Positions 5,920 through 12,824 of a stretch of DNA of 12,824 bases are shown piece by piece (the first letter of the stretch is position 1; every line of letters begins with the position of its first letter). Made by a program: the position numbers and the translations under genes. This DNA is from Candidatus Wallbacteria bacterium (lineage in GTDB: Bacteria > Muiribacteriota > UBA6191 > JACPRK01): NCBI GenBank assembly GCA_016199905.1, contig JACQFU010000265.1, positions 1 through 12,824 on the forward strand, given 5' to 3'. Under the pieces are notes generated by a model, which was given only the letters and a program-made list of their open reading frames with translations, was not told the DNA's origin and did no database searches.

Positions 5920-8525
5920 CCCGATTCGTCCAGTGGCTCCGATTTGCGCTCCGGATGACGGCGCGCGAGTGGCGCGCCCATCCGGGCGCGCTCCTCTTCT
6001 TCTCGGGCGCCGTCGCGCTCGGCGTCTCCGTCCTGATTGCTACAGACGCACTGGCCGTCGGAATGGATCGCACGATCCGCGCCGAAGGGAAGCCGCTTCT
6101 GGGCGCGGATCTGGAGATGCGGTCCAACAAGCCCTTCGTCGCGGTAACCGAGGCCCGGCTCGACGAGCTGGTCCGGCGTGGCTTCAGCGTCGTGCGCACG
6201 GTGGAGACGCTGTCGATGGTGTCCGCCGCCTCCGGAGACCGGCAACCGCGCCTGAGCATGGTGAAAGCCGTGGGACCGGGCTATCCGCTGTACGGGCAGA
6301 TCCGAACGAATCCACCCGGGGCCTGGCAGGATTTCCAAAATACGGGCGGAGTGCTGATTGCTCCCGCCCTCGGCATGCAGCTGTCGGTTTCGTGCGGACA
6401 GCCGCTGATGGCCGGCCGATCGCGCCTCGTGGTCGCCGGCGAGTTGACGGCCGAGCCCGACCATCTGGCCGAGGCTTTCCGCCTGGGTCCGCGGCTGATG
6501 ATGCGGCTGGAGGACCTGCCGGCGACGAAGCTGATGGCCCCGGGAAGCCGCGCCTTGTTCCGGGCGCTGATAGGCGTTCCGCCCGGGACCGATGTCGAGG
6601 CGCTCAAGGCAGAGCTGCTTCGCCCTCCGGATGGCGCCGAGACCCGGCAAGGGGCTGTCCTGGACACCCAAGCCGGCCCGATCGACCGCGGGAAGCCCTG
6701 GCGCGACCTCGAATTCACGACTGCCGAGGAAGGACCGGAGGGCACGCGCAGGCTGGTCGTGCGCGTCGGTGCCTTTCTGGGACTGGCCGGCCTGTGCGTC
6801 CTGCTGCTATGCGGAGTCGCCACGGCGATGGCGATCCACACCTATGTGAGTCAGCGCGTCGATTCACTCGCAATCCTCAAGTGCCTGGGCGCCACGGGCC
6901 GTGGGCTCGTGGGGCTGATGCTCTTCGAGACCTCGACGCTTGCGGGGTTGGGTTCGGCCCTGGGCGTGGCAGCCGGATTGCTGCTGGCCGGCAGGCTCCC
7001 GGCCTTGATGGCCGGCGTCTTTCCCTTCCCGCTCGAGATGGCGTTCGACTGGCAAATCGTGGGTCGCGGAGCGGCGATCGCGATGCTGACCACGATAGGC
7101 TTCGGCGCCGTGCCGCTGCTCTCGCTGCGTCGCTTGCCGGCGACGGCGGTCTTCAGGCGTGACTACGAACAACAGGGCGGCCCTGGAATCGATCCGGCCG
7201 TGGCGGCCGCCGCGGCCACGCTCGTCGGAGCGGTTCTGTTTCTGGTGCGCGGGCGCGCCGGCTCCACCGAGCTGGCGTTCTGGTTCGCCGGCGGCTTTTC
7301 GTTCGCGCTCGCGTCGCTCGCGGCAGGCGCCAAGGCAGTCGTGTGGGCGCTGCGAAGGCTGACGCCCGCTTTCGGCTTCGAACTGCGGCAGGCAATGGCC
7401 AACCTCCGCCGCCCGGGCAATCAGACGGCGACCATCATCGTCGCCGTCGGCCTGTCGGTCGACCTGGTGCTGCTGGTGAACGTGCTCAAAGGCCGCATCC
7501 TCGACGAGCTGGCGGGCGGCGTCCGCGACTCCGCCCCGAACCTCTTCGTCATCGACATCCAGCCCGACCAGAAGGCCAGGGTCGAAAAGTTGCTCCGCGA
7601 TCGAGGCCACCCGCCCGAGGAGCTCGTACCGCTGGTCCGCTCGCGAGTTTCCAAAATCCAGGACCGCTCCGTGCACCAGATTTACCCCATACCGGCGGAC
7701 GCCCCTTGGTGTATCCATCGCGACTACTGGCTCAGTTACCGCGACGGGCTGAGCCCCTCCGAGCAGCTGGTGGCGGGCAAGCTCTGGACCGGCCCGGTCT
7801 CGCCTGGGGCGGCGGAGGTGTCGGTGGAGGAACGCACGGCGGCGAGGTTTGGCGTAGACCTGGGAGACCTTTTGACTCTCGATGTGGCCGGCGTGGACGT
7901 GACGGCGAGGGTGACCAGCCTGCGCCGCGTCCGCTGGTCGACCATGAGACCGAACTTCTTTCTGCTGTTCCCCCCCGGCGTGCTCGAAGGGGCTCCGCAG
8001 ACCTACTTCGCAGTGGCGAGCGTGCCCGGCGAAAGACAGCGAGTGGAGCTGACCCGCGAGCTGGTCGACCTTTACGCCAACCTGACGATCATCGACCTGT
8101 CCGCCGCAGCGGCGACGGTGCGACTGGTGCTCGATCGGGCGGCGGCTGTCGTGCTGCTGGTGGCGGCTGCGTGCGCCTGGGGCGGAGGCCTCCTGCTGGT
8201 GTCCTCGTTGATGCTCACGCGGCGTCACCGGCTCCACGAGATGGCATTGCTGAAGCTGCTCGGCGCGCGGCGGGGAGTGTTGGTGCGGCTGCTGGCCTGG
8301 GAGTACCTGATGCTGGGAACGGTGGCCGGCGCGTTGGGTTCGGCGTCCGCGATGGTTTCGGCGCGCGCCATGGCGGTCCAATTGTTCGACGTTTCGGTGA
8401 GCCTCGACCCCTGGGCTATAGTGGCGGCCACAGCAGCCTCCGCCACGTTCGTGACGGTCTGCGGTTCCCTGGCCAGCGCGGGGCTGCTGGGGCGGCCTCC
8501 ATCGGAGATCTTGAGGAGCGAGTGA
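5916..8525 (+). CDS. ybbP: ABC transporter permease, YbbP-like (FtsX/MacB family)
   Basis: The 869-residue product is close to the size of E. coli YbbP (about 800). The first membrane helix is at about 25-46. A large outer domain of the MacB-periplasmic-core type fills 47-280. FtsX-type helices follow at about 283-308, 331-358 and 385-405, with the cytoplasmic motif AILKCLGATGRG (319-330) after the first of these. Further helices lie at about 429-446, 452-478 and 505-526. A second outer domain runs to about 735, and a second FtsX unit (about 742-857) repeats the motif as ALLKLLGARRG. This duplicated ten-helix plan is typical of YbbP-like exporters thought to act on lipophilic or membrane-embedded substrates. 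The start is the ATG inside the ATGA overlap with ybbA. The stop shares one base with the next ATG (TGATG). Confidence 0.92.
8514..8518 (+). promoter_or_regulatory. Shine-Dalgarno sequence of the S9 peptidase gene inside the permease gene
   Basis: AGGAG lies 6 nt before ATG 8525, within the last codons of the permease gene. With the one-base TGATG overlap it supports coupled translation and fixes the start. Confidence 0.7.
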
Positions 8526-10534
8526 TGGTGAGGAAAACGAGGAAGTCCGTACGACGGCTCCTGAACGAAGACGACTTCTTCCGACTCGATCGGCTGTCCA
8601 GCCCGGCAGTGTCGGCCGACGGCAGCCGGATCGCCTACGTGGTGTCGACGCCCGACCTGGGGGAAAACCGTTTCCGATCCAGCATTCACGTGATCTCCAT
8701 CGAGGGCGGGGAACACCTGGAGCTGACCTCCGGGTCGCACCGGGACACGTCTCCGGCGTGGGCGCCGCAGGGCACGCGCCTGGCCTTCGTGTCGGATCGC
8801 GACGGGTCTCAGCAGATCTACGCGATCGACGCGGCCGGCGGCGAGGCCCGGCGGCTCACCGATCTTCCGATCGCTCCAATCGAGCCGCGATGGCTGCCGG
8901 ACGGCTGCGGGATCGTCTTCATGGGAATCGTCCCGGCCGAAGCTCGCGACCTCGCCGAGGTCGGCAAGCGCCTCCAGGAGAGAGTCTCCGCCAAGGTCCG
9001 AGTCCGGGTGACGGAGGACCGTCTCTACCGCTTCTGGGACAAGTGGCACGTGCTGGGCGACTTCATGCACCTGTTCGTCCTGGACCTGGAGAGCCGCGAG
9101 GTCCTCGACCTCACTCCGGGGATGCGCCGGTTCTTCGACTTGTGGGACCCTTTGGGTAGTTTCGACGTTTCGCCGGACGGCCAAGAGCTGGCCTTTTCCG
9201 CCAACACGACCCGGCAGCCGTACCCGTCGATCGGGTCGGCAATTTTCACGGTGCCGGTCACGGGAGGCCCCCTTCGCCAACTGACCGCCGAGGATCTTTT
9301 CCACCACGACCTTCCGCGCTATTCCCCGGACGGCCGATGGCTGGTCTGGGGCACGCAGACGCAACGCGACTTCTATGCCGATCCGATCCGGTTGATGCGC
9401 TACGAGCGCGCCACGGGCCAGACGCGGCCGTTGGCCGCCGAGTGGAATGCGTCGCCGGCCGAGTGGGCCTTCACGCGGGACTCGCGGCGGCTGGTGATGA
9501 CCGCCGAATGCGAGCAACGAAGCGGAATCTTCACGCTTGCGGTCTCCGGCGAGGAGGCCGTTCCCACCCGGGTCGCCGATCCCGGCTGGGCGACCGGCGT
9601 GCGCCCCGCCGCAGACGACAACGCCGTCTTCCTGCTGGGGAGCTTGACCCGGCCCCCCGAGATAGCGCGCGTGGACCTGCAGAGCGGCGCCGTGACCCGG
9701 CTGACCTCTTCGGCAGAGACGGTCCTGGCCGGCGTGGAGCTCGGCGCCGTTCGACAGATGCGGTTCGAGGGAGCTGGCGGCCACCCCATCTCGATGCACG
9801 TGATGTTGCCGCCGGGCTACAGGCAAGGCGAGCGCTATCCGCTGGTGCAGCTTGTCCACGGCGGCCCGCACAGCAGTTGGGGCGATGATTGGGGATGGCG
9901 CTGGTGCCCGCAGCTGTTCGCGGCCCAGGGGTGCGTCACGGCGATGGTGAACTTCCACGGGTCCACCGGCTTCGGCGAGCAGTTCCTACGATCGCTCCAC
10001 GGCGCTCAACCGTTCGCTCCGTTCGAGGACATCATGCGCGCCACGGACTACTTGATCGCGGAGGGCTTGGCCGATCCCAAGCGACTGGCGGCGGCGGGGG
10101 CTTCCTATGGCGGGTACATGATCGCCTGGATCGCCGGCCACACGGATCGCTTCAAGGCGCTGGTGGATCACGCCGGCGTCTTCGACTTGATGACGCAGTA
10201 CGGCGAGGACAAGACCTACGGCAACGAGCGGGCGTACGGGGCGGCCCCCTGGGACGGGCCCGAGGCGCTCGCGAAGATCCACGCGCAGAGCCCGTCGAAC
10301 TTCTCCCAGGCCTTTCGGACGCCGGTGCTCGTGACGCACGGCGAACAGGACTTTCGGGTTCCGACGGCGCACTCCTTCCTGTTTTACAACTTGCTCCAAG
10401 CTCAGGAGATCCCATCGCGCCTGGTGATCTACCCGGACGAGAACCACTGGATCTTGAAGCCCGCCCACTCGCGTCATTGGTTCGGCGAGGTGCTCGGTTG
10501 GCTGAAACGCTGGGGCGTGACGAGCAGCCGGTAG
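8525..10534 (+). CDS. S9 family prolyl oligopeptidase-type serine peptidase (acylaminoacyl-peptidase/DPP-like)
   Basis: The 669-residue enzyme has the usual two parts of family S9. The N-terminal half (about 15-400) is a beta-propeller with TolB/WD-like blades, for example SPAVSADGSRIAYV, SPAWAPQGTRLAFVSDRDG and DVSPDGQELAFSA. The C-terminal alpha/beta-hydrolase (about 420-669) carries oxyanion motif HGGP (445-448), nucleophile Ser527 in GASYGGYM, Asp609 in HGEQDFRVP and His641 in DENHWILKP. Such enzymes cleave short peptides or remove acylated N-terminal residues, and the propeller limits access to small substrates. No signal peptide is seen (MVRKTRKSVRRLLNED), so it is probably cytoplasmic. 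It overlaps the permease stop by one base and ends in tandem stops (TAG TGA). Subfamily S9C is likely but not proven. Confidence 0.94.
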   Translation: MVRKTRKSVRRLLNEDDFFRLDRLSSPAVSADGSRIAYVVSTPDLGENRFRSSIHVISIEGGEHLELTSGSHRDTSPAWAPQGTRLAFVSDRDGSQQIYAIDAAGGEARRLTDLPIAPIEPRWLPDGCGIVFMGIVPAEARDLAEVGKRLQERVSAKVRVRVTEDRLYRFWDKWHVLGDFMHLFVLDLESREVLDLTPGMRRFFDLWDPLGSFDVSPDGQELAFSANTTRQPYPSIGSAIFTVPVTGGPLRQLTAEDLFHHDLPRYSPDGRWLVWGTQTQRDFYADPIRLMRYERATGQTRPLAAEWNASPAEWAFTRDSRRLVMTAECEQRSGIFTLAVSGEEAVPTRVADPGWATGVRPAADDNAVFLLGSLTRPPEIARVDLQSGAVTRLTSSAETVLAGVELGAVRQMRFEGAGGHPISMHVMLPPGYRQGERYPLVQLVHGGPHSSWGDDWGWRWCPQLFAAQGCVTAMVNFHGSTGFGEQFLRSLHGAQPFAPFEDIMRATDYLIAEGLADPKRLAAAGASYGGYMIAWIAGHTDRFKALVDHAGVFDLMTQYGEDKTYGNERAYGAAPWDGPEALAKIHAQSPSNFSQAFRTPVLVTHGEQDFRVPTAHSFLFYNLLQAQEIPSRLVIYPDENHWILKPAHSRHWFGEVLGWLKRWGVTSSR

Positions 10535-10550
10535 TGAACCGATCGACTCG
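10535..10550. other. convergent S9/DUF885 gap
   Basis: Only 16 nt separate the convergent S9 and DUF885 stops. The gap begins with a second in-frame stop (TGA) for the S9 gene. I see no hairpin or T-run, so no intrinsic terminator. Confidence 0.6.
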
Positions 10551-12191
10551 CTATTGGCTCCTGCCTCTGGCGTCTTCCATCCAGGCGGCCATCTCGTCTT
10601 CCAGGATTTCCAGCGGCAGCGCGGCGTTGGCGAGCACGGCGTCGTGGAAAGAGCGCAGATCGAAGGAGTCGCCGAAATGGGCGGCTGCCTTCTTGCGAAC
10701 GTCGTGTTTGATCTTGCAGCTGTGGCCTGTGAGGTAGTCGATCGCCTTCTTGCGGCTCCAGCCCATGACGTGAATCCCCGTGTCGACGACCAGCCGGGCG
10801 GCCCGCCAGACCTCGTAGCTGAGCTGGCCGGCCTTCGAGTACGGATCGGCGTACATTCCCAACTCTTCGCCCAGCGACTCCGCGTAGAGCGCCCAGCCCT
10901 CGATGAAGGCGATGTGCATGTCGTGCTTTCGGAACTCGGGCACTTCACCCATCTCGCGTGCCAAGGCGATCTGAAGGTGATGTCCCGGCACGGCCTCGTG
11001 CAGAGTGAGCGCCTCCATCTCCCAACGCGGGCGAGCCTTCAGGTTGTAGGTGTTGGCGAAGTACCACCCGGGCCGGCCTCCCTCCAGGGAGCCGGGCAAG
11101 TAGTAGGCAGTGGGCGCCGACTTGGCCGCGTGCTCAGGCACCGGTACGACTCCGTACGGCAGGCGTGGCAGCCGGCCGAACAGCTTCACCAAGCCCGGGT
11201 CGATTCTCTTGCAGACGTCGCGGTACTCGCGAAGCAAGGCCTCCGGCTCGGTGTGATAGAACCGCGGATCCGTGCGGAGGAATTCGGCAAAGGCCGGGAA
11301 GCCGCCCTTGAACCGGATCTTCCTGATGAGCGTGTCGAACTCGCCGCGAATGCGCTCCACCTCGGCCAGCCCCAGGTCGTGGAGCTCGCAGGGCGTCAGC
11401 TTGGTCGTGGTGTATTGCCGTGCCTTCAGGGCGTACCACGCCTCGCCGTCGGGCAGGTCGCCCAGCCCGATCGTCTTGCGGGTCTTCGGCAGATACTTCT
11501 CCTCGATGAAGGTCTTCAGCGCGGCGAAGGCCGGATAGACCTTTGCCTCGATGGCCGCGAAGGCTGCTCGTTTGACTTTCTCGCGCCTGGAAGCCGAGAT
11601 CGTTTCGGGGAACCGCTGGAAGGGCCGGGCGAACGGCGACTTGGCCGCCGGTCCCGAGATCAGTCCTGCAATCTGCCTCGGCACGTCCTTGATCGTGATC
11701 TCCGGAGCGACGATCCCCTTCTGGATGCCCCGCTCCATCAGGGCCGCCGTCTGCTGAAGCAGCCTCGGAATGCCTCGCAGCCGCTCCACGACGGCCTCGT
11801 AGTCTTGAAGCGCAAACGTCGGAGCCATCTGGAGGACGCGCACGATGTCCTGCTGGACGCCCTGGAGCTGGCTCAGGGGCATGTACTCGTCGGGAAACTG
11901 CTGGGAATCGATTTCGTCCCGGGTGCGGTGCAGGTAGAGGTCGTGGTTGAGGCGGTCTCCCTTGCCCAGACGGCCCCGGTCGATCTCGTGAAGCCTGGTC
12001 AGGGTGCGGTGCGCGCGTTTGCGACGTCGCTCGATGGCCTCGAAAGAGTGGTCGGTCCAGCGATCGTCATGGCCGGGCACACCGACGTAGGTCGCCAGTT
12101 CCGGGGACTCGCGCAGAGTCTCCTTCCACTCGCTCGAGAAGAGTTCGTGGAGCTTTCGACTCTCCTTGTCTGATGGTTCGCTCATGGTCAT
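10551..12191 (-). CDS. DUF885 family protein, zinc metallopeptidase-like, lacking a conserved C-terminal segment
   Basis: The 546-residue protein matches the DUF885 family: an N-terminal helical region (LHELFSSEWKETLRESPELATYVG), then DPRFYHTEPEALLREYRDVCKRI, AYYLPGSLEGGRPGWYFANTYNL, the metal-binding motif HEAVPGHHLQ (His398, Glu399, His404), FIEGWALYAESLGEE (430-443; Glu431 a likely third ligand), RAARLVVDTGIHVMGWSR (463-480) and FDLRSFHDAVLANAALPLEILE (510-531). The family is linked to gluzincin-like peptidases, but physiological substrates are poorly known. Between residues 484 and 500 the sequence (DYLTGHSCKIKHDVRKK) is shorter than usual; the PGQA..YK.G segment common in the family is absent. 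There is no signal peptide, so it is probably cytoplasmic. ATG 12191 overlaps the upstream gene's stop (ATGA); ATG 12185 is an alternative start. It converges on the S9 gene with a 16-nt gap. Confidence 0.9.
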   Translation of the reverse strand: MTMSEPSDKESRKLHELFSSEWKETLRESPELATYVGVPGHDDRWTDHSFEAIERRRKRAHRTLTRLHEIDRGRLGKGDRLNHDLYLHRTRDEIDSQQFPDEYMPLSQLQGVQQDIVRVLQMAPTFALQDYEAVVERLRGIPRLLQQTAALMERGIQKGIVAPEITIKDVPRQIAGLISGPAAKSPFARPFQRFPETISASRREKVKRAAFAAIEAKVYPAFAALKTFIEEKYLPKTRKTIGLGDLPDGEAWYALKARQYTTTKLTPCELHDLGLAEVERIRGEFDTLIRKIRFKGGFPAFAEFLRTDPRFYHTEPEALLREYRDVCKRIDPGLVKLFGRLPRLPYGVVPVPEHAAKSAPTAYYLPGSLEGGRPGWYFANTYNLKARPRWEMEALTLHEAVPGHHLQIALAREMGEVPEFRKHDMHIAFIEGWALYAESLGEELGMYADPYSKAGQLSYEVWRAARLVVDTGIHVMGWSRKKAIDYLTGHSCKIKHDVRKKAAAHFGDSFDLRSFHDAVLANAALPLEILEDEMAAWMEDARGRSQ

Positions 12192-12824
12192 GGGGTGGTC
12201 ACCGGCGACTCGTTTGCCGGCTGGTAAGGGCCGTCCGGGGCCGGTTCGGATCCGGGGGGAAGTGGTTCTGCCGCGCCGCCCGGAGCGGCAGGCTCGACGG
12301 CCGGCTGGGCCTCCATGCCGGGAGGCCGCGGAGGACCGACAGGCGGCTGGGCCGGCTCGACGGGAGCGGCGATGGTCGGGGGCAAGTTGGGATCGGTGTC
12401 GGCCGGCGCCGGCCGAGCTGCCGGAGCGGGAGGGGTGCCCGCGGGCCGCGCCACAGCGGCGGGCGCCGGCTCAACGGCGGGTTCGGCGGTCGCGGGTTGG
12501 GCGCCGGCGGGCGGCGCCGCGGTCGCGGGGGCGTGCGCGTCGTGGCGGCCGTGGGGAACCTTCGACCTGTCCTTTGGGTTCTCCTTTGCGCCCCGCGGCG
12601 GCTCGTGGAGACCCGTGGAGCGGTCGAGCTGGATCTTCAGCTTGGTGTAGTTGCGCTGCAGGTCGGTGAGGCGCCTCTCCAGGTCGCTGAAACGGCCGTT
12701 GTCGACGCCTCCGTGGCGCCTGGAGAGCATCTGGGCCGCCGCCTTGGCGGCCAGGTCGGCTTGTTCCACACTCTTGGCCAGCGCCTTCTGCGCACCCTCC
12801 ACGGCCAGCGCCTTCTCCGAGGCC
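12188..12824 (-). CDS. coiled-coil and Pro/Ala-rich protein of unknown function (5' end outside window)
   Basis: The frame is open to the right edge, so the N terminus is missing. The visible part starts with an Ala/Lys/Glu-rich helical segment (ASEKALAVEGAQKALAKS, then EQADLAAKAA) and continues with RFSDLERRLTDLQRNYTKLKIQL, which has heptad spacing and looks like a coiled coil. From about 70 residues in, the rest is a long disordered tail very rich in Pro and Ala (for example EPAVEPAPAAVARPAG and PPVGPPRPPG), ending in NESPVTTP. GTG 12802 is an internal codon and a possible but unsupported start. The stop overlaps the DUF885 start (ATGA), so both are probably one operon. A phasin-like or envelope-spanning scaffold role would fit the composition, but I cannot assign a family. 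Confidence 0.7.
   Translation of the reverse strand, partial: ASEKALAVEGAQKALAKSVEQADLAAKAAAQMLSRRHGGVDNGRFSDLERRLTDLQRNYTKLKIQLDRSTGLHEPPRGAKENPKDRSKVPHGRHDAHAPATAAPPAGAQPATAEPAVEPAPAAVARPAGTPPAPAARPAPADTDPNLPPTIAAPVEPAQPPVGPPRPPGMEAQPAVEPAAPGGAAEPLPPGSEPAPDGPYQPANESPVTTP

Noticed and set aside
6864..8381. A 505-codon minus-strand frame inside the permease gene
   Set aside because: It is the antisense shadow of a well-supported membrane protein gene, with a composition dominated by Arg, Gln and His and no domain.
10554..12173. A 539-codon plus-strand frame opposite the DUF885 gene
   Set aside because: The DUF885 motifs on the minus strand are unmistakable. The plus-strand frame lacks a recognisable domain or SD.
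12315..12650. Gly/Ala-rich plus-strand frame resembling a low-complexity secreted protein
   Set aside because: It is the reverse complement of the Pro/Ala-rich tail of the minus-strand gene, whose coupling to the DUF885 start supports the minus strand.

Overview
The window is GC-rich, densely coded chromosomal DNA from a bacterium. I see no mobile element, CRISPR array, tRNA or rRNA. The gene mix suggests a soil or sediment lineage such as Acidobacteriota, or a Myxococcota-like relative: a membrane-anchored Hanks-type Ser/Thr kinase, an ECF sigma factor, S9 and DUF885 peptidases, and an EF-P with an unusual loop. A lipobox lipoprotein and a prepilin-like protein indicate a double-membrane cell. 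The lineage guess is low confidence.

Region 1 (1-1298): the 3' end of an ECF sigma factor gene is followed after 8 nt by a short prepilin-like gene, with the Shine-Dalgarno sequence overlapping the sigma stop codon. A small membrane-protein gene converges on it from the minus strand. Its frame does not stop where the protein should end, yet a 12-bp palindrome at the junction would give both genes the same terminal Tyr-Arg-stop if the minus gene were shifted by one base. A 96-bp divergent intergenic region then carries a good sigma-70 promoter and a perfect 9-bp hairpin ahead of efp.

Region 2 (1299-4310): efp encodes a full-length EF-P with Asn at position 34 instead of the usual Lys or Arg. 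Downstream lies a 797-residue transmembrane kinase whose HRD motif reads HRG, so the catalytic Asp is missing although the ATP-binding residues remain. Its outer half looks like two fibronectin-III-like beta domains plus a further beta-rich domain.

Region 3 (4323-10534): a TesA-like SGNH hydrolase with a lipobox is divergent from an ABC transporter pair (YbbA ATPase, YbbP permease), the same neighbourhood as tesA-ybbA-ybbP in E. coli. The ATPase and permease genes overlap by 4 nt, and the permease and a 669-residue S9 peptidase gene overlap by 1 nt. These three are probably one translationally coupled operon. A likely working model is extraction of lipophilic or acylated substrates from the membrane by the transporter, ester hydrolysis by the lipoprotein, and a cytoplasmic peptidase in the same transcription unit.

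Region 4 (10551-12824, minus strand): a DUF885 zinc-peptidase-like gene starts inside the stop codon of an upstream gene. That upstream gene encodes a coiled-coil then Pro/Ala-rich protein and runs off the right edge. The DUF885 protein keeps its HExxxGH motif but appears to lack a conserved C-terminal segment of roughly 25 residues.

The most interesting items are the HRG kinase, the N34 EF-P, the lipoprotein TesA-YbbAP-S9 cluster, and a set of genes that look leaderless (a -10-like hexamer just before ATG and no Shine-Dalgarno sequence).
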